A stretch of 64,000 nucleotides of DNA from Dyadobacter sp. CY356 (GTDB lineage: Bacteria > Bacteroidota > Bacteroidia > Cytophagales > Spirosomataceae). The DNA lies in the NCBI RefSeq assembly GCF_021440195.1, contig NZ_JAJTSZ010000005.1:434001-498000 (forward strand). Direction: 5' to 3'. The position numbers were made by a program, and so were the translations under genes. Position 1 is the first letter of the stretch. Each line of letters starts with the position of its first letter. Of this stretch, positions 17,955 to 26,048 are shown piece after piece. The notes below the pieces were generated by a model. The model saw nothing but the letters and a program-made list of their open reading frames with translations, was not told where the DNA came from and made no database searches.

Positions 17955-18851
17955 TTATTTGCCATCTTCTGCTTCATGAAATGATATTTTCAACTCGCGC
18001 AGATAGTTTTTGATTACATCCACGTGAACACATTGTCCTACATTCAGGAACGGGAAATTTGAGACCCGTTTCCTTTGCCCCTCTGTGATCACTTCCCTGT
18101 TAACCTGATCAAATCCCAGGTGCAGATGCCTGGTTGCGCTCTGCATGCCATAAATTGTACCATTACGATCAAAGAGCGGGCCACCGCTTTGTCCACGAAG
18201 TCCGGGAGTACTCATTTCTATCCCGACTATACTATTGCTTTCTCCAATATGTCTCGTTATAATTCCATCAATAGGAAAACTTGGTGTGTTAATACGGCCT
18301 TCCTTGATCCACTCAATATCATTTGTGTTTTTGTTGAGCTGATAATTTGTGAACTCAGGGAAAGGATAGCCAAGCCTGCAAAGATATTTACCCTGTTTGA
18401 CGTCTCTGGTATCTTTCAGGAAAGTTGCATATCCCTGATAGAATTTTGTTTCATAATCCCTGAACTGAATGACGGCAAGGTCTTGTGTAGGATGCAGATG
18501 AATGGTTAAACTTTTATAAGCATTCACACAATTAATAAAGTTGGAAAGTATCCTGATCGGTGTTTCAGAATTGATCTTATACTTGCCTTCCAAAAACTGC
18601 TTTTGGGTTTCAAACCCCGGATCACGCTCAAATCTTCTCAGCTCACCTTTAAATTTAAGGTAATTTTCGTAAATCTGATTGGCATAAAGAATTTGCCTGG
18701 CGATGTGCCGACATGTAATGGCAAAACCGTCTTCATTGATAAAAAATAACGTTCCGGTTCCGGGGATGATATCACTCCCTCCGTAATAGCGGGCAATAAA
18801 ATGAATAGGACGGGTGAACTGGTCGACCCTTTCAATGGCTTCAACAAACAT
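17955..18851 (-). CDS. Trypsin-like serine protease without signal peptide
   Basis: A 298-residue chymotrypsin-fold protease. The probable triad is His49 (ITCRHIARQ), Asp124 (PTQDLAVIQF) and Ser222 (LRGQSGGPLFD). The SGGPLF context is that of Trypsin_2/HtrA-like enzymes, but there is no PDZ domain. The N-terminus (MFVEAIERVDQFTRP) has no signal or membrane segment, so it should be cytoplasmic. An insertion of about 60 residues separates the His from the Asp. It is the last gene of a close minus-strand run after two DUF6089 barrels and a DUF2911 protein, 22 bp behind the latter. Substrate unknown. Confidence 0.8.
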   Translation of the reverse strand: MFVEAIERVDQFTRPIHFIARYYGGSDIIPGTGTLFFINEDGFAITCRHIARQILYANQIYENYLKFKGELRRFERDPGFETQKQFLEGKYKINSETPIRILSNFINCVNAYKSLTIHLHPTQDLAVIQFRDYETKFYQGYATFLKDTRDVKQGKYLCRLGYPFPEFTNYQLNKNTNDIEWIKEGRINTPSFPIDGIITRHIGESNSIVGIEMSTPGLRGQSGGPLFDRNGTIYGMQSATRHLHLGFDQVNREVITEGQRKRVSNFPFLNVGQCVHVDVIKNYLRELKISFHEAEDGK

Positions 18852-18873
18852 AATTATTAAGGAGGTTAGGAAT

Positions 18874-19416
18874 TTACTGAAGTTTGATTGGAATAATCGC
18901 TTCCGTTTGATCCCAGCTTAAAATCATGTTCACGCCAGAAGGCTGCTCTTCAAAGTAAATTTTAAATAATTCTTCAACCCGCCTGTTAATTCTGATTGGC
19001 ACATCGGCTTTCAGGAAATCCTGACCGTCGTTATAATTGGTACCCCATTGCCCGGTTTCTTTGTTTAGAATAACTTTCCACCCAGATTGTCCCGGAATTG
19101 TCCAGACGGAATAGGTGCCGGGCTTCACAGGTTTTCCTGCAAAAACTATGTTCTCACCAATTTTAATTATCGTAGCTTCATTAGCTCCTGTTCTCCATAC
19201 TTTGTCATAAGGCACCAGTGCCTTATCCTGTTCTCTTCCAAAAATAAATCTTTTTTTCTTCGAAGGACGGCTGTAATTTACTTCTATATCAATTCCGTTT
19301 TGATGAAACTCAGCAACAGCGGCAGGGCTGGAAGATTTGGTGTATTTTTTAAAAATAAAAAAACCGATAACTAAAAGGGCAATAACGATTAAAAAGATTA
19401 GGAGAGTTTTTTTCAT
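18874..19416 (-). CDS. DUF2911 domain protein with N-terminal anchor
   Basis: A 180-residue protein from ATG 19416 (MKKTLLIFLIVIALLVIGFF), which places an uncleaved membrane anchor at the N-terminus. The rest is a DUF2911 domain with YSRPSKKKRFIFG, WRTGANEATII, PGTYSVWTIP and WGTNYNDG. The family is widespread in Bacteroidota and its role is not established. The start lies 5 bp past the stop of the DUF6089 gene; a TTG at 19431 would overlap that gene. It continues into the protease gene with a 22-bp gap. Confidence 0.85.
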   Translation of the reverse strand: MKKTLLIFLIVIALLVIGFFIFKKYTKSSSPAAVAEFHQNGIDIEVNYSRPSKKKRFIFGREQDKALVPYDKVWRTGANEATIIKIGENIVFAGKPVKPGTYSVWTIPGQSGWKVILNKETGQWGTNYNDGQDFLKADVPIRINRRVEELFKIYFEEQPSGVNMILSWDQTEAIIPIKLQ

Positions 19417-19421
19417 AAGAG

Positions 19422-20144
19422 TCAGGGGCAAACAATTCGGTAAAAAGTATAGCTTACAGACAGCCGGATATAATAATAGGCATCCTTTCTGGAAGGATCT
19501 CCTTGTTGAAGCTTGTCATTATTTTTTGGATCACCTCCCAGATTATCAATATAATCACTAAATGTTTTTCGGGTACCATATTCCAGACCAATATTCCATG
19601 GACGTTTGATCTGATATTTTATTCCAACACCATAAGGGATAATAAATGTGTTGGTTTTATAATTATCCGTAACCACGTCAGGTTTAAATTTTGAATATCC
19701 TATCCCCCCAAATACATAAGGTGTCCAGTTTACGGCATAGCGCTTTTCCTGATAATCAAGAAAGTTATATTCTGCTACCGTGCTGATCTCTGTTATTCTG
19801 GATCGAAAAGATAAGTTTCTGGCCTTCTGAAAAGGATCCTTGCTGTATTGATCCGCAGCGCCAACCAGACCGGCGGCTACTTCCGCTCTGAGCGATAATG
19901 CCTGATTTGGATTGTAACGAAAAAACAAACTCCCCGCCGGTTTGACAAACCGGAATTTGAATGATGGCGAGATATCACCTTTATAATTAAAAACACCTAA
20001 ACCCGCTCCAACCTCAATTTTTTGGGCTTCGGCTACAAATCCCAGTAAAACCAGACTGGTTATTAAGAAAAGGTTTACCAAAAATTTTACACGCAACTGT
20101 TTCAATGTATTTAATATTGATTCTGTTATTTCAATGGAGGGCAT
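19422..20144 (-). CDS. DUF6089 outer-membrane beta-barrel protein (second of two)
   Basis: A 240-residue barrel-like protein with alternating hydrophobic residues and many aromatic strand ends (VGAGLGVFNYKGDI, TPYVFGGIGYSKF, VGIKYQIKRPWNIGLEYGTR, KDAYYYIRLSVSYTF). The ATG at 20144 lies inside the end of the upstream paralogue and adds 16 residues ahead of the signal peptide. A TTG at 20096 would start right at the signal (RVKFLVNLFLITSL...AEAQ) and remove the overlap, and may be the true start. DUF6089 proteins are predicted small outer-membrane barrels. It is paralogous to the gene just upstream. Confidence 0.8.
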   Translation of the reverse strand: MPSIEITESILNTLKQLRVKFLVNLFLITSLVLLGFVAEAQKIEVGAGLGVFNYKGDISPSFKFRFVKPAGSLFFRYNPNQALSLRAEVAAGLVGAADQYSKDPFQKARNLSFRSRITEISTVAEYNFLDYQEKRYAVNWTPYVFGGIGYSKFKPDVVTDNYKTNTFIIPYGVGIKYQIKRPWNIGLEYGTRKTFSDYIDNLGGDPKNNDKLQQGDPSRKDAYYYIRLSVSYTFYRIVCP

Positions 20145-21133
20145 TTGATCTGTGTAGGCAGCACATAATTGACATGAATCGTACCTATCAGATAATTATC
20201 TTTAAGTTTCGGGCTATTACCACGAGGAGACCCTGCAGACGCATAAGGTGAATTTTTTATAAACGTGATAGGATCTTCTGTTATTGGGCCATAAACAGAC
20301 TCTACATATTTTTTCACACCCTCAGTTCTGTCGTGCCCTTTTCTGGCTGTGTATCTTTCTCCAGATCTGTTAGCCATTTGTAATGCTAACGGATTGTCTG
20401 CAAAAACCGCAGGATCCGCATAATTTCCGGCAACATCATCCAAATAGTCCGTAAATGTTTTCCTGAATCCAAGCTCAGCACTTATATCAAATCTATCAGT
20501 AATTTTATATCTTACTCCAATACCAACCGGTATTGCAAATTGGATAAGTGAATAAGGTTTAGCATAACCAGGACGTCCTTGGCCTTCCGTACCCAATGAT
20601 TGTAGTTTCACCCATTTACCCCCAAGCGTATCCAGTGCCTTTGGATTATGAGCCACAACAGCAATTCCTCCAAATAGATAAGCACTAAATTGTGGTCTTC
20701 GGTCATAACTTCGGTTGTCCGGAGTTAATTTGTAAATACCTTGCACTGAGAATTCTTTCAAATCATTCCGAAAACTCAAATTTCGGGGGAACCGTAAATT
20801 TGTCGGGTCATTTTTGTTCATTTTATAATCATCACCAACAATCCTGGCGTAGGTAAAAGACGCTCTGGCGGCCAGTCGCGGTGTAAAATGTCTTGTATAA
20901 TTTCCTGCTACACTCCATCGCATCATACCAAAAGTTGACCTCAATGGCGTTGTGTACGAAGCCATATCCCCATAATAATTTGAAGTTCCAACTCCAAATC
21001 CCACGGTCGAGTAAGGAATAAAAGTACCGCGTCTTACCTGTGCCTCAGCATTATAGGCAACAACCAACAATCCAAGCATTGAAAGAAATGACAATCTTTT
21101 GCTTATCGGTCTCATTTTAAAAGTTTTAACCAT
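20126..21133 (-). CDS. DUF6089 outer-membrane beta-barrel protein (first of two)
   Basis: A 335-residue predicted outer-membrane barrel with a signal peptide ending AYNAEAQ. It shares the DUF6089 pattern with the next gene (FGVGTSNYYGDMASY, FSAYLFGGIAVVAHNPKA, VGIGVRYKITDRFDISAELG, FRKTFTDYLDDVAG). It has a long extra loop after the TDYLDD segment. ATG codons at 21133 and 21115 are both possible; the second gives a compact signal peptide. It heads a four-gene minus-strand run. The family is linked to the envelope, with no known substrate. Confidence 0.82.
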   Translation of the reverse strand: MVKTFKMRPISKRLSFLSMLGLLVVAYNAEAQVRRGTFIPYSTVGFGVGTSNYYGDMASYTTPLRSTFGMMRWSVAGNYTRHFTPRLAARASFTYARIVGDDYKMNKNDPTNLRFPRNLSFRNDLKEFSVQGIYKLTPDNRSYDRRPQFSAYLFGGIAVVAHNPKALDTLGGKWVKLQSLGTEGQGRPGYAKPYSLIQFAIPVGIGVRYKITDRFDISAELGFRKTFTDYLDDVAGNYADPAVFADNPLALQMANRSGERYTARKGHDRTEGVKKYVESVYGPITEDPITFIKNSPYASAGSPRGNSPKLKDNYLIGTIHVNYVLPTQIKCPPLK

Positions 21134-21380
21134 TTTAGATCAATTTTTTGCAAAAATAGAACAGTTGTCGGTTTTCATAAGGATATATCTCCTTTTGAAC
21201 GTATTTCTCTAAATTTTATTTGTAGGGCAAGAATAAAATAAATTCATTAAAAGTCATCCAGTCCGGATAGAGTACCGTTTAAAGCCGCAAAAGTAACTTG
21301 AATACAATTTATATTATACTCTTTCTCAATCAGAAACCGTAAATTTACTATTATTGTATAATTGAAATAAGATCTGCGCA

Positions 21381-22007
21381 ATGATTACCAGTAAAAACCT
21401 GACGTTCTCCTACTCACCACAAAAACGATTCAATTTCCCGGATATAGCCTGTAATGATAAAGAAGCATTGCTGATTCTTGGACAATCCGGCAGGGGAAAA
21501 ACCACTTTTTTACATTTGCTTGCACTTTTATTACAACCGGATGCAGGTGAAATTCAGATATCCGTTCATAATTTGTCGGGCTTGTCTGCCATAGAGAGAA
21601 CCAAAATAAGGGCGAAAAATCTGGGAATCATTTATCAGCGTGCACATTTTGTCAGTGCATTATCTGTAATGGATAATATTTTGCTATCTACCTACCTTGC
21701 AGGAAGTAAACAAGATAAAGAAAAGGCCTCATACCTGGCCGACGAGTTAGGTTTTGCAGATCATCTTAACAAAAAAACCACTCAGCTAAGCCAGGGAGAG
21801 CAGCAACGTGTGAGTATTGCCAGAGCATTAATGAACAATCCAAATGTAATCCTGGCAGATGAGCCTACGTCCAATCTTGATGATAACAATTGTCAGAAAG
21901 TAATAGAACTTCTCAAAAAACAATCATCACTCATTGGGGCCAGCCTGGTGGTGGTAACGCATGATCAGCGATTAAAAGATGAATTCCCAAACCAGGTTTT
22001 TTTATAG
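21381..22007 (+). CDS. ABC transporter ATP-binding protein (LolD/MacB type)
   Basis: A 208-residue ATPase. Walker A is GQSGRGKTT (residues 34-42), the signature LSQGEQQR (about 135-142), and Walker B VILADEPTSNLDD with the switch His in VVVTHDQ. The size and Q-rich signature fit the LolD/MacB group that drives FtsX-like permeases. These ATPases power mechanotransmission in the periplasm rather than substrate passage through the membrane. It pairs with the permease 61 bp downstream. The DUF3299-like gene beyond that suggests a metal-related role, as inferred there. Confidence 0.9.
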   Translation: MITSKNLTFSYSPQKRFNFPDIACNDKEALLILGQSGRGKTTFLHLLALLLQPDAGEIQISVHNLSGLSAIERTKIRAKNLGIIYQRAHFVSALSVMDNILLSTYLAGSKQDKEKASYLADELGFADHLNKKTTQLSQGEQQRVSIARALMNNPNVILADEPTSNLDDNNCQKVIELLKKQSSLIGASLVVVTHDQRLKDEFPNQVFL

Positions 22008-22068
22008 TTTTAATAAGACCTTTTGAGTTTACAAAAAAGTAAACTTCAACATATAGAAAACGACCGTA

Positions 22069-23307
22069 ATGAATCTCTTTAAAATAAGTATTGCCAATCT
22101 TAAAGAAAAAAAATTAAACAGCTTTTTAAGTGCGTTGCTGCTTACGCTGGGCATAGGAATGATTTCGTTATTATTGCTTTTAAACAAACAGCTCGACGAG
22201 CAATTCAGGAGGAATATCAGAGGAATTGATATGGTGGTGGGAGCTAAGGGAAGTCCTTTGCAGCTGATACTTTCAAGCATTTATCAGATTGATTCTCCAA
22301 CCGGCAACATTCCACTAAGCGAAGTAAATGCTTTAAAAAGAAATCCATTTGTAAAAAATATCATCCCGTTATCAATGGGTGATAATTATCATGGATTCAG
22401 AATTGTGGGTACAACCCCAAAATATGTAGGACATTTTCAGGCAAAAATAAAGGAAGGCACCTTGTTTAGTAAACCGATGGACGTCACCCTGGGAAGCAAA
22501 GTCGCCAAAAATGTTGAACTCAAGATCGGAGATACTTTTGCCAGTTCACACGGACTGGATTCTGATGGTGATGCACATAATGACAAAAAATATAAGGTTA
22601 CCGGTATTTTTGAACCCACTGGTTCTGTGGTTGATCAATTGGTTTTGACAAATCTGGAAAGTGTGTGGGAAATTCACGAACACGCAGAAATGCCCGCTTC
22701 CGATATCAAAGAAAACGATCCTGCACATGAAGAAGAAATGGGCGAAACGCATCATGAAGCTGAAAAACAGGTTACAAGCGCACTAATACAGTTTCGTAAC
22801 CCGATGGGATTGTTGACAATTCCACGCCAGATCAATCAAAATACCTCTATGCAAGCCGCTTTGCCCAGCATTGAGATAAACAGACTTTTTTCACTTTTAG
22901 GTGTTGGGATTGATACTTTGAGAGCACTTGCGCTTGTTATTATTATAATTGCCGGTGTGAGCGTTTTCATTTCTCTTTACAATTCTCTTAAAGAAAGGAA
23001 ATATGAAATGGCATTGATGCTTTCCATGGGCGCGACAAGAACAAAACTGTTTTTAATGCTTTTGTTAGAGGGTCTTATTTTAGCTGTCACGGGATATCTT
23101 TCCGGAGTGCTTTTGAGCAGGGTTGGCTTATTACTTTTTAGCAGAGCTGCCGAGCAGGATTTTCATTATTCAATCCGGGAATTTAGTCTTTTACCTGAAG
23201 AGCTTTATTTATTGGCAGGAGCGCTCGTTCTTGGCTTATTGGCAGCAGCTTTACCTTCTTTGGGTATTTACAGGTTGAATATTTCCCGGACATTGGCAGA
23301 GGAATGA
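22069..23307 (+). CDS. FtsX/MacB-type ABC permease with acidic His-rich loop
   Basis: A 412-residue permease with one N-terminal helix (about 18-38), a large MacB-PCD-like periplasmic domain (40-280) and three C-terminal helices (about 284-305, 328-350, 372-396). Within the periplasmic domain residues 202-233 are very rich in His and Glu, with His203, His205, His220, His228 and His229; a second patch at 161-172 (HGLDSDGDAHND) resembles a metal site. Such loops often bind zinc or other divalent metals. It partners the ATPase upstream. No periplasmic adaptor or TolC gene is adjacent. Confidence 0.88.
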   Translation: MNLFKISIANLKEKKLNSFLSALLLTLGIGMISLLLLLNKQLDEQFRRNIRGIDMVVGAKGSPLQLILSSIYQIDSPTGNIPLSEVNALKRNPFVKNIIPLSMGDNYHGFRIVGTTPKYVGHFQAKIKEGTLFSKPMDVTLGSKVAKNVELKIGDTFASSHGLDSDGDAHNDKKYKVTGIFEPTGSVVDQLVLTNLESVWEIHEHAEMPASDIKENDPAHEEEMGETHHEAEKQVTSALIQFRNPMGLLTIPRQINQNTSMQAALPSIEINRLFSLLGVGIDTLRALALVIIIIAGVSVFISLYNSLKERKYEMALMLSMGATRTKLFLMLLLEGLILAVTGYLSGVLLSRVGLLLFSRAAEQDFHYSIREFSLLPEELYLLAGALVLGLLAAALPSLGIYRLNISRTLAEE

Positions 23308-23324
23308 TATTAATTGTATTTTTG
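23293..23324 (+). promoter_or_regulatory. Putative promoter of the DUF3299-like gene
   Basis: TTG (23293-23295) and TATTTTTG (23317-23324) are separated by 21 bp, matching the Bacteroidota pattern. The -33 part lies inside the permease stop region, so the downstream gene may be transcribed independently of the transporter. Confidence 0.5.
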
Positions 23325-23365
23325 TTTTAAAACCTGAATCCCTTTTTTACTAAAAAATATATCCC

Positions 23366-23815
23366 ATGAAATCTATTCGTTTCATAACACTTGCTTTGCT
23401 ACTTACTTCTTTATTTTCCTTTACACCCGCTTCTGCGCCGGCAAAGCTGACCTGGGAAACTTTGCGTGATGTTACGTTTAAGAAAAAATGGTACGCAGAA
23501 GAATCCATTTATATGCTGCATCCAACTTTTGGCCCTAGTGTTCAGAAGTTAAAAAATCAGCCAGTAACGATTACAGGATATATTCTTCCGGTTGATCTGG
23601 ATGCGAATTTATATGTTCTGTCAGCATTTCCATTCAGTGCCTGTTTTTTCTGCGGGGGAGCCGGACCTGAAACGGTTATGACTTTAAACTTTAAAAAAGG
23701 AACCAGAAAATTCAAAACTGACGAAAGGCTGACTTTCCAAGGAACGCTGCAATTAAATGCTGACGATATTTACAAGATGAATTATATTCTGGATGGTGCT
23801 GAAATAGTTGATTAA
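23366..23815 (+). CDS. DUF3299-like exported protein with CxxC
   Basis: A 149-residue protein with a signal peptide (cleavage near the PASAPA region, about residue 26). The mature domain resembles DUF3299: TITGYILPVD, then SAFPFSACFFCGGAGPE, which holds Cys93 and Cys96. DUF3299 proteins often accompany MacB/FtsX-type transporters in metal-responsive clusters; as I recall, Pseudomonas PA4063-PA4066 is such a zinc-responsive set. It follows the permease by 58 bp and has a promoter of its own. A role in metal handling is inference from neighbours. Confidence 0.75.
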   Translation: MKSIRFITLALLLTSLFSFTPASAPAKLTWETLRDVTFKKKWYAEESIYMLHPTFGPSVQKLKNQPVTITGYILPVDLDANLYVLSAFPFSACFFCGGAGPETVMTLNFKKGTRKFKTDERLTFQGTLQLNADDIYKMNYILDGAEIVD

Positions 23816-23824
23816 TTGGAAAGT

Positions 23825-24910
23825 TTAAATCCCCAATAATCTCCAGACTCCGGAAATAAAGAATAAAACCAGTCCGACCGGAATCAATACTTTCCATCCT
23901 AAATACATAAGCTGGTCAACGCGAAGACGGGGAAGTGTCCAGCGTGCCCACATTTGGACAAGAATGCCCATCAACGCCTTTCCCAATAACCAGAACGCAC
24001 CTGTCAGGTAACCAAACCAGGTTCCGGGCTCACCACTTGTCCAGTCGGCAAGTTTTATCGGGCCAATATTGGGAAATGGTGTATTCCAGCTCCCAAGAAA
24101 AAGAATGGCTCCAAGTAACGAAACGAGCAGCATCATGCCATATTCGGATAACATGAATAAGGCCCAGCGCATGCCTGAATATTCGGTATGGAAACCTGCA
24201 ACCAATTCGGATTCTCCTTCGGGTAAGTCGAATGGAGCACGGTTACATTCGGCAAGTGAAGCAATGAAAAAGATAACGTATGCGAGTAGTAAAAATGGGT
24301 TTCTAATGATGTTCCAGGATAGAAATCCACCTACGGCCGTTACATCGATACCAAATCTTCTCATGCCAAAAAGATAAACGGTTTCTCCCGAGTAAATTCC
24401 CTGTTGAAAACTGATAATCTGTAAATCAAGCGTTTGGGACAACATCACCACACAAAGAATTGATAATCCTAAAGGCACTTCGTAAGAAATAATTTGTGCC
24501 ACGGCGCGCATCGCACCATATAAGGCGAACTTATTATTGGATCCCCAACCCGCCATCAACAGGCCGATTACGTCCACAGAAACAATGGTCAATAAGAAAA
24601 AAACACCAACCGCGGCGCCTGAACCGGCCAGGTCCGGAGCCAGTGGAACTACTGCAAAACCTGTGAAAACGGATGCAAAAATAACAATGGGTGCAATGAG
24701 AAAAAGCCAGCGGTCAGCAGCTTTTGGTACAATATCTTCCTTTTGAAGCAACTTCAAAAGATCCGCGAAAAGCTGTAACAAACCCCACTTACCCACTTCC
24801 ATAGGTCCCAGCCGGTCCTGAATAAAAGCAGAAACTTTCCGTTCAAGATATACGCCGACGACTACGAAGCCGGGAACAATTGCCAGGAAAATAAAAAGGG
24901 TTATAGGCAT
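23825..24910 (-). CDS. nuoH: NADH-quinone oxidoreductase subunit H
   Basis: A 361-residue multi-helix subunit that forms much of the quinone chamber of complex I. Conserved segments are visible: ERKVSAFIQDRLGPMEVGKW in the first cytoplasmic loop, GWGSNNKFALYGAMRAVAQI, the ISYEVPLG motif, and EGESELVAGFHTEYSG with its essential acidic residues. The length is slightly above the usual 320-350. No other nuo gene flanks it, which is unusual because nuoH normally sits between nuoG and nuoI. It is convergent with the DUF3299-like gene. Confidence 0.93.
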   Translation of the reverse strand: MPITLFIFLAIVPGFVVVGVYLERKVSAFIQDRLGPMEVGKWGLLQLFADLLKLLQKEDIVPKAADRWLFLIAPIVIFASVFTGFAVVPLAPDLAGSGAAVGVFFLLTIVSVDVIGLLMAGWGSNNKFALYGAMRAVAQIISYEVPLGLSILCVVMLSQTLDLQIISFQQGIYSGETVYLFGMRRFGIDVTAVGGFLSWNIIRNPFLLLAYVIFFIASLAECNRAPFDLPEGESELVAGFHTEYSGMRWALFMLSEYGMMLLVSLLGAILFLGSWNTPFPNIGPIKLADWTSGEPGTWFGYLTGAFWLLGKALMGILVQMWARWTLPRLRVDQLMYLGWKVLIPVGLVLFFISGVWRLLGI

Positions 24911-24919
24911 TATTTAGTA

Positions 24920-24946
24920 AAAGTTGAGAGTTGAAAGTTTTGAGCG
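24920..24946. repeat. Short 7-bp-period repeat
   Basis: AAGTTGA, GAGTTGA and AAGTTTT follow one another just upstream of nuoH. It is another heptad-periodic intergenic tract, with a unit different from the AGCTTTT family seen elsewhere in the window. Confidence 0.45.
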
Positions 24947-25013
24947 CTCTTCAATTTTTCGCTTCTACTAACCAACTTCTATATTTTAGTACTGGCAAAA
25001 GTAAACAAAAAAG

Positions 25014-26030
25014 TTACTCCTCCTCATCCTTTTGTCCTTTATAACCGGACGCTTGCAGGATATTCGCAGCATTATCATTTTTCATGAGCTCCGGCAGCGT
25101 TACGTTTGGATTTTCGGTCACGTACCGGCTTACGATCCGCCAGCCTATCCAACGTCCGATACCTCCCGGAACTTCATTCCCAATTTCGGTTGTAAATGGT
25201 CGCTCACCTATGAACTTCTGTTTTTTAAGATCTGTGTTTTCGTACAATAATTTATTTGACACAAAAAATGACCAGATAGCTTCCTGACTGTTGTATGTTC
25301 TTGTAAGACTTTCTTCTGAATATCCTAAAATCAAACTGTCGGGTGTATTTGGCATTACTTGTTTTACAAATTCGTAGCCTTTCCCATAACCGATCATGTC
25401 CGCTAAAAGCGTGCGGTCGGATGCGTTGACAAGGTTATATTTATTTGACATAAAGAAAATGATCGAAGGAACGATGTATTCCTTTTGGTAACGTTTTAAC
25501 TGATAATCGTACACGTCAGGACGATACATAGCTTTCGGCCCGCCAAAATAATCCAGTCCGATAACGATCAGCGAATCAGAAATATACAGATCGTTTCCTG
25601 CAAAACCGGTTACCATAAACTTTACTTCCGGTGCTTTAAACTGCGGATAGAATTTCGCGATTTGTCCAAACGCTTCTTTCAGTGGATTAATGATCGACAC
25701 ATTTCTATCGCCGATGATTGAATCAAGCTGTACTTTGAATGCTCTAAAATCATTATTTTGCAGAATCTGAAAAAGATGGGCCGGCAACTCAGCTTTGGCG
25801 ACTGGCGCATCGGTAAAATACCAATCAGACAAATACGGATGTTTATCCAGAAAACTTTGTACGTCTGTTACAGACTTACAGGCAAACAGTTCTTCATACA
25901 GATTTTCTGTGCGTACCGTAACCTGCAACGAACCGGAATCAGAAACCGATTCTTTTTTAGTATCGGTTTTGCAGGATAAGAAACCCAATGCAAGACAGCT
26001 GACAATAATTAAAGTGCGTATATAAAACAT
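25014..26030 (-). CDS. gldB: Gliding motility lipoprotein GldB
   Basis: A 338-residue lipoprotein from ATG 26030; the signal ends in the lipobox LGFLSC. Family segments include DKHPYLSDWYF, GLDYFGGPKAMY, PSIIFFMSNKYN, ADMIGYGKGYEF, GYSEESLTRTYNSQEAIWSF and IGNEVPGGIGRWIGWRIV. GldB is needed for gliding in Flavobacterium johnsoniae, but it also occurs in many non-gliding Bacteroidota, so its presence does not prove motility. A TTG at 26060 would overlap the divergent gene; the -7 box at 26065-26072 supports the ATG. No other gld gene is adjacent. Confidence 0.9.
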   Translation of the reverse strand: MFYIRTLIIVSCLALGFLSCKTDTKKESVSDSGSLQVTVRTENLYEELFACKSVTDVQSFLDKHPYLSDWYFTDAPVAKAELPAHLFQILQNNDFRAFKVQLDSIIGDRNVSIINPLKEAFGQIAKFYPQFKAPEVKFMVTGFAGNDLYISDSLIVIGLDYFGGPKAMYRPDVYDYQLKRYQKEYIVPSIIFFMSNKYNLVNASDRTLLADMIGYGKGYEFVKQVMPNTPDSLILGYSEESLTRTYNSQEAIWSFFVSNKLLYENTDLKKQKFIGERPFTTEIGNEVPGGIGRWIGWRIVSRYVTENPNVTLPELMKNDNAANILQASGYKGQKDEEE

Positions 26031-26048
26031 TCGAAGAAACGAATTATC

